Below are positions 55,164 through 63,849 of a DNA stretch of 64,000 bases, piece after piece. The position numbers were made by a program, and so were the translations under genes. This DNA is from Acidobacteriota bacterium (GTDB lineage: Bacteria > Acidobacteriota > Blastocatellia > Pyrinomonadales > Pyrinomonadaceae). The notes below the pieces were generated by a model. The model was not told the origin of the DNA, made no database searches, and saw only the letters and a program-made list of their open reading frames with translations. Where the stretch lies: the NCBI GenBank assembly GCA_003223935.1, contig QHXQ01000024.1, positions 1 through 64,000 on the forward strand, given 5' to 3'. The first letter of the stretch is position 1. Each line of letters starts with the position of its first letter.

Positions 55164-57722
55164 TTATGGCTGACTCTGCGCGCCGATTGGATCGCCGGGC
55201 GGCGCTTGGAGCGGCGGCGTGCGTTTGCGCGGCGCGTCGGGGCGCGTAAGGAAGCGTTCGATGTCGTCGAGCGTGGCGCGCCGAAACGCTTCATCAAGCG
55301 CGTTTGCTTGCGCAGGTGCTTTGAGTCGGTCTTGTAGTTCGCGCAAGGCTTGCGTGGCGACGGCACGCACTTGCTGCGCGGCCGTGTCGTTCGCGGCCAA
55401 GTCCATCAAACGTGTGACCGTGAGGCTCTGCACTGCGCGGGCGATTGCTGCTTGATAAGCGTCGCGCGGCGCAGCCTCGAACCATGTGCGGCGGACGAGT
55501 GTGTCTGCGACCTCTTTGAAGTCTGGATTGGCTGCGTTGAGCGCATGATATTGGACGAGCCGTGCAGCGCGATGCGGTTCGAGCAGCGCACCAACGGCCA
55601 TGTCTGCGGCGATGATCGCGGGGGCGATTGGATCGAACGCCGGGTCTGTGCGTTTGTTGAATAGCTCAATCGTGTTGCTCTCATAACCGGGCGCGCGTGG
55701 CGGGAGCAGTTCAAGCGTGTGCGCCGGGAGCGCGAGCGTGTCGGGTTTGATCGTATCGAGCACGGCGTTCAATGCGTCGCGTTGTCGGGCGGCGGGCACG
55801 ATCTGCTGCACGTCTTTCGGTACAGGCCCGTTCGCGGTCTTAACTGAATAAGTGTAGTAAAGCCCGCCGACCGTCTTGACCGCTGCTTGGAGTTGATAAC
55901 GATGATGCAAGTAGAGCGGCAGCAGTTTCGCTTCAAGCAAAGAGAGCGGCGTGCCGCGCGGAATGTTGTCGAGACCGAATTGAGCCAAGCCGATGCGGCG
56001 CACTTCCATCTCGTGGCGGAGCATGGCGACCGGATCGTCGCCGTTGTCCCATAGATTGGCGAGCGGGTTGGCCGCGCCCGTAGGGCGCGCGTCTTGATCC
56101 GTCAGATAGAGCATGCCGTGCGCGATGCCGTCTTCGACGAAACGCTCAAGCTCCACGCTCTCGTCCGCGCCCGGCGCGAACTGCGCATAGGCATAAGTGA
56201 TCGCAAACTTGTCGTAAGCGCCGATGCCGCGCGCGTAAGCGTTCGAGAGATCGAGTTTGCCATTCTTGATTTCAACGAGCGGCGCGGGGTAGTCCATCAC
56301 GGACGCGCGACCGGCGTAAGTCGAAGCGGCGAAATTGTGTTCGAGGCCGAGCGTGTGCCCGACTTCATGCGCAGCGAGTTGGCGGATGCGTGCAAGCGCC
56401 ATCTGCGCGGCGTCGGTCGCAGGATCGAGCGCCGCCAAATAATCATCATCGGGCAGCGCGCCGAAGTCGCACCAACCGCGCGCGTTGTAGCTGAACAAGT
56501 TGCTTGGGCCGTCATCGCTTGCGCCGCCGTGATTCGCGCCGTCGGCGAGTTGCGGGATGAGACCGCTGCCGATCAAGTAGTCTTGTCTGATGCGGAGCGA
56601 GCCGAGCGTGACGTTGCCTTTGATGATCTCGCCGGTGCGCGGGTCTGTGATCGCGTCGCCGATTGACCAGCCGCGCGTCGCGCGATGCACCCAGTTGATC
56701 ATGTTGTAGCGCACGTCCATCGGGTCGGCATCGGGCGGCAGCACGCGAACTTGGAATGCGTTCTTGAAGCCGGCCGCCTCGAAGGCTTCATTCCACCAAG
56801 ACACGCCTTCGACGAGCGCACTGCGGATCGGCTCAGGTGCGCCCGGATCGACGTAGTAGATGATCGGCTTGACGGGTTCTGAGACGGCGGCCGTCGGGTC
56901 TTTCTTCTCTAAGCGATGGCGGATGATCCAGCGTTGCTCGATCGGCTCGGTGATGGGCGTCGCGTAGTCGTAGAACTCTATGTGTATGTTGCCGACGCGC
57001 GGATCATAACGACGCGGGCGATAGTTATCATCGGGCAACTGCACGAGCGAGTGATGCTCGCGCACCGTGACATTCTGCGGCCAAGGCGTCGTCTGTTGCA
57101 CGAGCGGGCCCGGCTCGCCCTGCGCATCGAACGTAAGCAAAGCTTCGACCTCTGTGTTCAAGGGAAAATTTTTCGTGCGCGGCAGATAGATCGCGCTCCG
57201 TGATTCATCGAGCGTGAAGCTGCCTTGTTGCGTCCGGCGCAAGGTGTCTGCGACGCCGTGCGCGTCGCGCAGGAAGAACGAAGTCGCGTCAACCAACACG
57301 CGGTCGCCTTCACTTGCTTCGACCTTGAAGCCCGCAAGCACAGAGCGCGCGAACGACTCTTCAACCGCGCGCCGCTCGCTCGCATCCGTCGAGCGTGCGC
57401 GATAGCGTTGGTTCGGTTCGATGAGCAAAACTTTGGGGCCGGTGCGCTCGAAGAAGACGACGTGCGTGTTGCCGAGTTGCCCGCGATCAAGCCCAATGGG
57501 GTTTGAGCCGACGCCGGTTTGCAGCGAAACCTGATAGAGAAACTCCTGCTCGAAGCGCGCGATCTCCAACAGCAGTTGGCCGTGCTCCGCGTCCCAGTAG
57601 AGCGGAAAGTAGCCGTCAAGCTTTTGCAAATCCTTCGTCCGTTCACGGAAAGATTTGGTCTGCGCGTTGACGTTGACAATGATGAAAAGCGCGAGCGACA
57701 ACAACAGACAGACACGTCTCAT
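55164..57722 (-). CDS. Secreted zinc metalloprotease (DUF5117/DUF5118, M10-like)
   Basis: 852 residues; GAGGGA lies before the ATG. A signal peptide (about 1-20) precedes a DUF5118/DUF5117-type beta domain ([48 protein letters not shown]). The catalytic part has [16 protein letters not shown] (about 447), an extended HExxHxxGxxH zinc motif as in metzincins, with [10 protein letters not shown] downstream, comparable with the Met-turn. The C-terminal helical part is DUF4953-like. It is expected to be an active secreted or periplasmic peptidase. It points against all neighbours and separates the propeller from DUF58. Confidence 0.92.
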   Translation of the reverse strand: MRRVCLLLSLALFIIVNVNAQTKSFRERTKDLQKLDGYFPLYWDAEHGQLLLEIARFEQEFLYQVSLQTGVGSNPIGLDRGQLGNTHVVFFERTGPKVLLIEPNQRYRARSTDASERRAVEESFARSVLAGFKVEASEGDRVLVDATSFFLRDAHGVADTLRRTQQGSFTLDESRSAIYLPRTKNFPLNTEVEALLTFDAQGEPGPLVQQTTPWPQNVTVREHHSLVQLPDDNYRPRRYDPRVGNIHIEFYDYATPITEPIEQRWIIRHRLEKKDPTAAVSEPVKPIIYYVDPGAPEPIRSALVEGVSWWNEAFEAAGFKNAFQVRVLPPDADPMDVRYNMINWVHRATRGWSIGDAITDPRTGEIIKGNVTLGSLRIRQDYLIGSGLIPQLADGANHGGASDDGPSNLFSYNARGWCDFGALPDDDYLAALDPATDAAQMALARIRQLAAHEVGHTLGLEHNFAASTYAGRASVMDYPAPLVEIKNGKLDLSNAYARGIGAYDKFAITYAYAQFAPGADESVELERFVEDGIAHGMLYLTDQDARPTGAANPLANLWDNGDDPVAMLRHEMEVRRIGLAQFGLDNIPRGTPLSLLEAKLLPLYLHHRYQLQAAVKTVGGLYYTYSVKTANGPVPKDVQQIVPAARQRDALNAVLDTIKPDTLALPAHTLELLPPRAPGYESNTIELFNKRTDPAFDPIAPAIIAADMAVGALLEPHRAARLVQYHALNAANPDFKEVADTLVRRTWFEAAPRDAYQAAIARAVQSLTVTRLMDLAANDTAAQQVRAVATQALRELQDRLKAPAQANALDEAFRRATLDDIERFLTRPDAPRKRTPPLQAPPGDPIGAQSQP

Positions 57723-57871
57723 AATTTATCCCTCGAATGATTGGCGGCAGCGAATGAGCTTTTTGCGCTGAACCGGGAGCGCGGGCATTCTAACTGCAAA
57801 CGCGCCGCAGAATCATCTTTTTCGCGGCTACGGTCGCAAGCGGCGCATCAGGTCGGTCGTCAACTTACAGA

Positions 57872-57900
57872 TTGATCACGGCTGCGTTTACCCATACTAT
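57872..57900 (+). promoter_or_regulatory. Sigma70-like promoter for the DUF58 gene
   Basis: TTGATC (57872-57877) and TACTAT (57895-57900) with a 17-base spacer. Start of transcription would be near 57907, about 30 bases before the DUF58 ATG. This fits with DUF58 now being expressed separately from MoxR. Confidence 0.5.
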
Positions 57901-57938
57901 GCCAATGTTCGTTTGATTCGCGGCCAAGGTCTCGAACG

Positions 57939-59258
57939 ATGCGCTTCGTCTTCACTAAACTTTTCTACGTCCTGCTCGCCGCAGGCTTCGTGCTGTTGTC
58001 GCTGTCTTGGCACTGGCCCGTGTTGCGCCGCATGACGCTCGCCTACGATCTGTTGCTGCTCGCCGTCGCCTTCATTGACGCGCGCGTTAGTCGTTGGCCC
58101 GCAAGCGTCACGGTCGAGCGTGAGTTTGCTGGCCGCTTTCACATCGGCGCGGAGACGGAGGTGCGCGTTGTTGTGCAGAACAACTCGGCGCGCGCGTTTC
58201 TCGCGCGTATCAAGGATGAATACCCGCCGGGACTAAGGCTCGAAGCGCCGCGCGAGGTCGAACTAACAGTTGCAGGTCAGACGAGCGCGATGCTGGTCTA
58301 TGGCCTCACGCCGCCGAAGCGCGGGCGCTATGAGTTCGGGCGGATCGCTGTGCGCTATCGTTCGCGGCTGGGGTTGGTGTGGGTCTCAACTTTGATTGGC
58401 GAGCCGGAAGCGATCAAGGTCTATCCGAATCTGCGGCGGGCGCGCGAGGCAGAGTTGAAGGCTTTGGGCGCGCGTTCGCTCGTCTCGATGCGGCGACGCA
58501 CGGCTTGGCGCGGCGAGGGGCGCGACTTTGAATCGCTGCGCGACTATGTGCCCGGCGACGAGTTGCGCCACATCGCTTGGACGGCGACGGCGCGGCGCGG
58601 GCGTCTGACGACGCGCCAGTATCAGATCGAGCGCGATCAAACCGTGCTCATCGCGTTAGACGCGGGCCGTTTGATGACCGCGCGGATTGAGCAGGAATCG
58701 AAATTCGATTCTGCGATCCATGCGGCGCTCGCTTTGATGTCTGCGGCCGAGCGCGGCGGCGATCATACGGCGCTGGCGGTCTTCGGCCGGCGCGTCAAGA
58801 TATTTGTGCCGCCCGGTCGCGGGCACGAGCAGACCGAAGCTGTGATGGAAGCGCTCTACTCGGTTGAGCCGGAACTGATCGAGCCGTCCTATACGCGCGC
58901 CTTCGGATATATCGCGGCGAACTGCAAACGGCGCGCGCTCGTCGTCGTCTTAACCGACCTCGTTGACGAAGAAGGCTCGCGTGAGTTGCTCATGTCGCTC
59001 AGACTTTTGCGCCCGCGCCATCTGCCGCTCGTCGTCTGCATCGCCGACCGCGACCTGCGCGCGGTGGTGCGCGACACGCCCGACAATTTGCGCGACCTCT
59101 TCACGCAATCCGTCGCCGAAGAGATCATGTTCCAACGCGAAGCGGCACTGCGGCTCGTCGAACAACAAGGCGGCCTCGCGCTCGATGTCACGACCGCCGC
59201 GCTCGTGCCGAATTTGCTTGAGACCTATATCCGCGTGAAGGAGCGCGGCCTGCTATAA
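57939..59258 (+). CDS. DUF58 protein
   Basis: 439 residues. Two hydrophobic helices at the N-terminus (about 8-24 and 32-50) anchor it in the membrane. A beta-sandwich follows (VVVQNNSARAFLARIKDEYPPG, LTPPKRGRYEFGRIAVRYRSRLGL), then the DUF58 core RGEGRDFESLRDYVPGDELRHIAWTATARRGRLTTRQY (about 200-237) and a VWA-like domain beginning VLIALDAGRLMTARI. The family works with MoxR ATPases. In most genomes the two genes are adjacent. Here the separating genes are a propeller protein on the same strand and a metalloprotease on the other. Confidence 0.94.
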   Translation: MRFVFTKLFYVLLAAGFVLLSLSWHWPVLRRMTLAYDLLLLAVAFIDARVSRWPASVTVEREFAGRFHIGAETEVRVVVQNNSARAFLARIKDEYPPGLRLEAPREVELTVAGQTSAMLVYGLTPPKRGRYEFGRIAVRYRSRLGLVWVSTLIGEPEAIKVYPNLRRAREAELKALGARSLVSMRRRTAWRGEGRDFESLRDYVPGDELRHIAWTATARRGRLTTRQYQIERDQTVLIALDAGRLMTARIEQESKFDSAIHAALALMSAAERGGDHTALAVFGRRVKIFVPPGRGHEQTEAVMEALYSVEPELIEPSYTRAFGYIAANCKRRALVVVLTDLVDEEGSRELLMSLRLLRPRHLPLVVCIADRDLRAVVRDTPDNLRDLFTQSVAEEIMFQREAALRLVEQQGGLALDVTTAALVPNLLETYIRVKERGLL

Positions 59259-59564
59259 GCAGGCGCACGGAAGCGTTGGCTTAGCTTGTCGCCTGATAAG
59301 CTGGTTACGTGCAAGTCCACGTTGGCGCATCTTTTTGATTCTCTTTTCGCGCTGAGCGCACTATAATCCCCGCCATCTGCTGGAGTCTTCTCACGACGGC
59401 CGCCGTTGACTAGACTTCTCATGCGCGTTTGTCCTCATACGCTCGCGCCGGTCGGCAGAATCTTTAACAGCAACCGAGCATACAGGACTCCGCTTGCGAG
59501 CCGGGGCGCGAGTATATCTAACGAGTGTGTTGCAAGGCTGCGTAGGCCGGAGCAAGCCTGAAGT
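59259..59564. other. Intergenic region upstream of the AraC-type gene
   Basis: No gene found. A perfect TATAAT lies near 59361-59366 on the plus strand, but no -35 box at 16-18 bases is evident; the nearest TTGATT is 21 bases away. It could still mark a start with an activator-dependent promoter, about 200 bases before the AraC-type gene. Confidence 0.4.
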
Positions 59565-59942
59565 ATGGATCGAAGAATACATACGGCCATTAGCTTGATA
59601 GAACGACAACTGCACGCCGAGCTATCACTTGAAGAGATAGCCCGTGCGGTCAATCTCTCGCCGTCGCGCTTCTGCCATCTGTTCAAAGCGGCGATGGGCT
59701 TGCCGCCCGCGCAATATTTCAAAGCCCTGAGACTGAGCCAAGCTAAAAAGCTATTGGAAACCTCGATGCTGAACATTAAACAGATCATGAGCCGCGTTGG
59801 GATTAAAGACAAAAGCCACTTTTCGCGCGAGTTTAAGCGCGCTTATGGGCTGACGCCGAAACAGTATCGGGCGAGTTATCCGCTTGAGCGGGCTGGCGAG
59901 CAGGCAGTGAGCGCGGCCGTAGCAGCGACGGCCAACAAATAG
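59565..59942 (+). CDS. Stand-alone AraC-type DNA-binding protein
   Basis: 125 residues consisting of little more than the AraC/XylS double helix-turn-helix domain: HAELSLEEIARAVNLSPSRFCHLFKAAMG and SMLNIKQIMSRVGIKDKSHFSREFKRAYGLTPKQYR, the latter being the family signature. There is no ligand-binding domain, as in MarA/SoxS-type activators, which are controlled by their own level. A short Ala-rich tail ends the protein. It is the first gene of the segment that encodes the cysteine-rich peptide 156 bases downstream, so it may control it. Confidence 0.93.
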   Translation: MDRRIHTAISLIERQLHAELSLEEIARAVNLSPSRFCHLFKAAMGLPPAQYFKALRLSQAKKLLETSMLNIKQIMSRVGIKDKSHFSREFKRAYGLTPKQYRASYPLERAGEQAVSAAVAATANK

Positions 59943-60098
59943 TTGAATCGGCCAATCAAATCTTATTGCTTGGCGGCCGGTTTAAGCATACCTTCCTCAG
60001 GCTACGAACACCCGCGCTCTCAAACTCCACTCGAAGTGGGAGAGCAGCTCACGGCAAGCCCTGCCGGCGTAAACCCTTAAACTCAGGAGGAAACCACA

Positions 60099-60332
60099 AT
60101 GAGAAAACTTGGCCAATACCTAGTCGCTACCATCGGCGTCGCCGTTCTATCCTTAACGGTTGCCAACGTCACCGCGCTGGCGGTTGGGGATTGTCACGTC
60201 GAAGTCGCGGATGAATACACCTGTTACGCGACAGGCTCAGACGCCAACTACTGTTACTACGATTGCTACTGTAAGGTGGGCGACTCCGCATGTGATGCAG
60301 CGCTCACACGCGACGGGTTTGAATCGTACTGA
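60099..60332 (+). CDS. Secreted six-cysteine small peptide, unknown family
   Basis: 77 residues, with a strong ribosome-binding site CAGGAGGAAACCACA. A signal peptide spans about 1-28 (hydrophobic core VATIGVAVLSLTVANV, cleavage likely after ALA). The mature part of about 49 residues has cysteines at 32, 42, 52, 56, 58 and 65, giving C-x9-C-x9-C-x3-C-x-C-x6-C, plus seven tyrosines and many acidic residues. Six cysteines could form three disulfides or bind a metal. I do not recognise the family. A strong terminator follows 95 bases downstream, as expected for an abundant short transcript. Neighbouring genes encode an AraC-type regulator and a periplasm-facing thioredoxin. Confidence 0.8.
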   Translation: MRKLGQYLVATIGVAVLSLTVANVTALAVGDCHVEVADEYTCYATGSDANYCYYDCYCKVGDSACDAALTRDGFESY

Positions 60333-60426
60333 GTTGCCAACGGCTACAGGTCAATCAAAGGCCCAAGCGGCCCAAATACGCGCAAGGGTTGACGGCGCTC
60401 CTGCTCGGTCGTCAGTTGAGTCGTTT

Positions 60427-60488
60427 CGGGTGAGACCGTGACCCCGTTGATTGTCCGTCAGTTTTCGTCCGGTCTCACCCGTTCTTTT
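60427..60488 (+). terminator. Rho-independent terminator after the small peptide gene
   Basis: A perfect 12-bp stem, CGGGTGAGACCG at 60427-60438 with CGGTCTCACCCG at 60470-60481, followed by TTCTTTTT. The loop is 31 bases. It separates the peptide gene from the following secreted-protein gene, or attenuates read-through into it. Confidence 0.88.
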
Positions 60489-60578
60489 TCACTGTGGGAG
60501 CTTATAGACTTCGGCCATCTTTGTCCGATGAGATAGAATACCTATCGCCTGACAGTCCGTAACGATCAAGCCTCTGAT

Positions 60579-61271
60579 ATGAACACACACACAAGTTCTC
60601 CGGCTCGCGTCAGCCGCTTCGGCTGGCTGCTCGTACTGCTATTGGCCGCTTCGGTCGTCATGGCCCAAGCGCCGGGCCAGCGCGTTAAAATTGATCGCCG
60701 CACGATCAGCCCCAACCGTCCCGCCCCGGAACTTTATGCTGACAAGCTGGCGCTCAAACTCACGTTGATAAATCTACCCGGCGCAAGCGAACCGAGTAGC
60801 TCTTGGCAGCTAGAGTACAAAGTCTATTTTGTCGCGGAGCAGGATTTCGAGCGCGTCGTGAAGCAACTGAACAAAGAGGGCAAAGGGCGGGAACTCAGCC
60901 CGGAAGATTTTCCGACCAAGATTTTACTGGCCGACGGGCAACTCAATAAACGCAAATTGAGCACGCTACCGGATCGCACCCTTTGGCGACAGGGGATTGA
61001 CTTCAAGAGTAAGATTCCACTCGAACAACAGACGGCGTTTGCCAGCATCATGTGTTTCTATTCGGTTAAAATCTACGACGCCAAACTCAAGAAGAACGTC
61101 TATGGTTCGGACGTCTTTGTCGTGCCGCCGTTTGATACCAACACAAACGACCGCGAGAATTTTACAGCCAATACAACCCTCTACTTAAACTTCTACGTCG
61201 CGGATGATGGCGCGCTCTACAAGTCGAACCGTAAGAGCGCGAGCGAAACCACACAGTGGCGGCCCAATTAA
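60579..61271 (+). CDS. Secreted protein of unknown function
   Basis: 230 residues with a signal peptide (about 1-30: WLLVLLLAASVVMAQA). No domain is recognised. The rest looks beta-rich (LALKLTLINLPG, WQLEYKVYFVAE, TTLYLNFYVADD) with one cysteine (MCFYSVKIYD). The ATG has no good ribosome-binding site. It ends 43 bases before the start of the thioredoxin-like gene, so these two and the following gene appear to be one operon. A role in handling the upstream peptide is speculation. Confidence 0.75.
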   Translation: MNTHTSSPARVSRFGWLLVLLLAASVVMAQAPGQRVKIDRRTISPNRPAPELYADKLALKLTLINLPGASEPSSSWQLEYKVYFVAEQDFERVVKQLNKEGKGRELSPEDFPTKILLADGQLNKRKLSTLPDRTLWRQGIDFKSKIPLEQQTAFASIMCFYSVKIYDAKLKKNVYGSDVFVVPPFDTNTNDRENFTANTTLYLNFYVADDGALYKSNRKSASETTQWRPN

Positions 61272-61314
61272 TAAAGAGAGGTTCAGAGAACTCTGCTGTT
61301 CGAGGATTAAGACT

Positions 61315-61854
61315 GTGGCAGCTAATGCAAAGAGTAAACTTATCTGGTTGGCCAGTTTAGCCATCCTTTTCGTCTTGGTGTTCTGTGCCGGCTTCGCATT
61401 TTTCTATACCCGCCAACAACAGTCGGCGGCAGACGCGCGGCGCGGGGTCGGCAGTACGCTGCCGCACGCGGAGTTGGTTGACGAAGCTAATCAAGTGCTG
61501 CCGGATGCGGCGCTGCACAATGGCCGGCTCATTCTTGTGTTTGTCGCGCCCGACTGCGGCGCTTGTGAGGCTGAAGCAAAATTTTTACAGCCGGTTGTCA
61601 AGCAGCGTAGCGATGTGCCTTTCTACGGTGTGGTCTCATTCGGCGAGCAAGCGACGGCGCTGCGTGCGGCGCAAGCGGAGTTCCCGTTCAAGGTTTTTTA
61701 CGACCGGAATTTTCACCTTGCAGGCCAACTCGGTATTAAGCGCGTGCCGATCAAACTGTATATTGAAAACGGTGTGATCAAGAAAGCTTGGGGCGGCGCG
61801 ACGACGGACGCGGCGAAACAGGCTGAGTTTGTCAGTTGGCTGGAGAAGTTATAA
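61315..61854 (+). CDS. Membrane-anchored thioredoxin-fold protein (TlpA/MauD-like)
   Basis: 179 residues from the GTG at 61315, chosen because GAGGA stands 8 bases before it; an upstream ATG in frame would overlap the previous gene and add non-hydrophobic sequence. One N-terminal transmembrane helix (about 9-31) anchors a thioredoxin-like domain in the periplasm. The redox motif is Cys81-Gly-Ala-Cys84 in VAPDCGACEAE, and the cis-proline loop is RVPIKLYIENG. Such proteins reduce or shuffle disulfides of particular periplasmic clients. The six-cysteine peptide encoded 1.2 kb upstream is an attractive client, by inference. Confidence 0.88.
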   Translation: MAANAKSKLIWLASLAILFVLVFCAGFAFFYTRQQQSAADARRGVGSTLPHAELVDEANQVLPDAALHNGRLILVFVAPDCGACEAEAKFLQPVVKQRSDVPFYGVVSFGEQATALRAAQAEFPFKVFYDRNFHLAGQLGIKRVPIKLYIENGVIKKAWGGATTDAAKQAEFVSWLEKL

Positions 61855-61903
61855 AAGTTGTAACCGTTGCGACTGGCGCGGGCGCGGCCGGAGGTTAAGA
61901 CGC

Positions 61904-63838
61904 ATGCTTAAGCACAGGCTCTTATTGAGCGCAACGTTGGCTGTCAGTCTCGGTTGGCAATTGCTCTGCCCCGTTGCCACAGCCGCACAGACAAAGACGC
62001 CCCCCGTTGCAACTCGGCCGGCCAAGCCAAAGCCTGCGCCCGCGTCGAACATTGATCAAAGCCAAGATGCTAAGAACCGCTTCCGCGCCAGAGTCGTTGA
62101 CGTCTTGCGCCAGACCGCGCGCGAAGCGAAGCAGTGGGAGAAGAAAGAGATCGCAGCCAGCGTCGAGAGTCGCGCGGCCGATCTGCTATGGGACTCGGAC
62201 GAAGCGGCGGCGCGTGAACTGCTCGCGCAAGCGTGGGAGACGGTCGGTCAGTTCGCAGAGCCGCGACAGGAGCACTCGCGCTATCGCAATTATTCGCGTC
62301 GGGCCGAAGCCCGCAGTAAAGTCTTACTTATTGCCCGCCGGCGCGACAGCCGACTCGCGCAGAAATGGGTCGAGGAGTTGGCGCAGGAGAAAAGGGCCGA
62401 AGGCGACGCGCCCGGCGGTCTCTTCGACGACCGCACTGAGCGGAGCAACGTCCTGTTGCAAATGGCCATGAGCGCGGTGAAAGACGATCCGCAAACGGCG
62501 GCCCGGCTGGCGATAGAGAGCTTGAACGACGGCATCTCCTTCGGGCTGCAAAATGTGCTGATCGCACTCCAAGCACAATCATTCGAGCAAGCCGAACCGG
62601 TCTTTCAGGCCGCACTGAACCGTTTGGCCACAGCCGGCATGCGCGATCCGAACGAGTTGCTGATCCTCTATTCCTATCTCTATAGTCCGGGCCGGATCGG
62701 CGCGGCGAATACGAGCGATAGTCAGGGGCACATAAACTTGGCCGTCGGGCGCGACACGCCGACGATCACGCCGGCCGCACAATATCGGCCGGCGTTGGCG
62801 GCCTCGTTCCTCAATCTCGCCGCCGACTTGCTGACCAATGCGCCGCTGCCTTCAGCCACAGCCGATCCGCAAACCACCGCGCGCACACAGATCAGCGTGA
62901 TCAATCTCTTGCTCGGCAAGCTGCAACAGATGTCGCCCGATAAGGCGACCGTGCTGGCTAATCACGTCCAAGTCTTAATGGCGGACGCGAAGTTTTCCGC
63001 CGCGCCGCCCAGTCCGCCCGACGGTTACATTGAGCCGCAACAAGGCGAGCGGCCAAGCGAGTACAACGTGCGCCGCGTGGATTATTTGGAGAAGCTGGCC
63101 GAACAGGAGACGAGCACGCTTCGCCGCGACATCGCATTCGCCAAAGCTGCGACTGCGACCGAACCCGAAGACTACGAACGCGGCTGGCGACTTGCCGGAC
63201 GCATCAGCGATAAACAACTGAGCGCCGACCTGACCAACTGGCTGACTTATCGCGCGACGCTACGTCTGCTCGAACAAAAGGAATTTGACAAAGCCTACGC
63301 GCTGAACGGCAAGAATGAAGACACGGCGCAAAGGGCCGTCTGTCTGGTCGTCGGCGCACAAAAGCTGATCGCCGCCAAAGATAAGTTGCGCGCGGGCGAG
63401 TGGCTGCGTGAAGCGAGCGGCTTACTGCGCAAAGCGACGCTCGATGAGAACTGGACGAAGATCGCTTTGGGGATCGTCGCCGCCGAAGGCCGACTCGATG
63501 CGACGATGGCGCTCTACTCTCTGCAAGAGTCCGTGCGCGCGTTGAATCAATATCCCACCGAGTCTGTGCTCGCGGAGCGCGCGCCGGCAGTGCAACGCTT
63601 CACCGGCATCGCGCCCGCAGAGATCAATTACGTCACCAACGGCTTCAGTCTGGATGCGGCGCTGGCGAGTTTTGGGGCGCAGGATTTTGAGAGCGTGTAC
63701 AGTGTGTTGCGCGGTATTGACGCGCCTGAAGTGCGCGGCTTGGCCGTCGTTGCGCTCTGCCAGCAGGCGCTCAAGACCGCAACTGGCCCGTCCGCTCCTG
63801 TGCCTAAACCAGTCGCCCCAGCACAGTCACAGCAATAA
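61904..63838 (+). CDS. Large secreted helical-repeat protein of unknown function
   Basis: 644 residues from the ATG at 61904, preceded by CCGGAGGTTAAGACGC. A signal peptide (about 1-26, ending ATAAQ) precedes a Lys/Pro-rich linker. The remainder is predicted helical throughout, with short alpha-solenoid-like repeats (AAARELLAQAWETVGQFAEP, TAARLAIESLNDGISFG, FEQAEPVFQAALNRLATAG, DKLRAGEWLREASGLLRKA), similar to TPR/SEL1-type helix pairs but not matching a consensus. It carries very few cysteines. It begins 49 bases after the thioredoxin-like gene and so is probably in the same operon. Function unknown; a periplasmic scaffold is plausible. Confidence 0.8.
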   Translation: MLKHRLLLSATLAVSLGWQLLCPVATAAQTKTPPVATRPAKPKPAPASNIDQSQDAKNRFRARVVDVLRQTAREAKQWEKKEIAASVESRAADLLWDSDEAAARELLAQAWETVGQFAEPRQEHSRYRNYSRRAEARSKVLLIARRRDSRLAQKWVEELAQEKRAEGDAPGGLFDDRTERSNVLLQMAMSAVKDDPQTAARLAIESLNDGISFGLQNVLIALQAQSFEQAEPVFQAALNRLATAGMRDPNELLILYSYLYSPGRIGAANTSDSQGHINLAVGRDTPTITPAAQYRPALAASFLNLAADLLTNAPLPSATADPQTTARTQISVINLLLGKLQQMSPDKATVLANHVQVLMADAKFSAAPPSPPDGYIEPQQGERPSEYNVRRVDYLEKLAEQETSTLRRDIAFAKAATATEPEDYERGWRLAGRISDKQLSADLTNWLTYRATLRLLEQKEFDKAYALNGKNEDTAQRAVCLVVGAQKLIAAKDKLRAGEWLREASGLLRKATLDENWTKIALGIVAAEGRLDATMALYSLQESVRALNQYPTESVLAERAPAVQRFTGIAPAEINYVTNGFSLDAALASFGAQDFESVYSVLRGIDAPEVRGLAVVALCQQALKTATGPSAPVPKPVAPAQSQQ

Positions 63839-63849
63839 CGCCGCCAATT

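Noticed and set aside
59331-59366. Promoter with TTGATT and TATAAT upstream of the AraC-type gene
   Set aside because: The spacer is 21 bases, too long for a standard sigma70 promoter, so it is only mentioned as a possible activator-dependent site.
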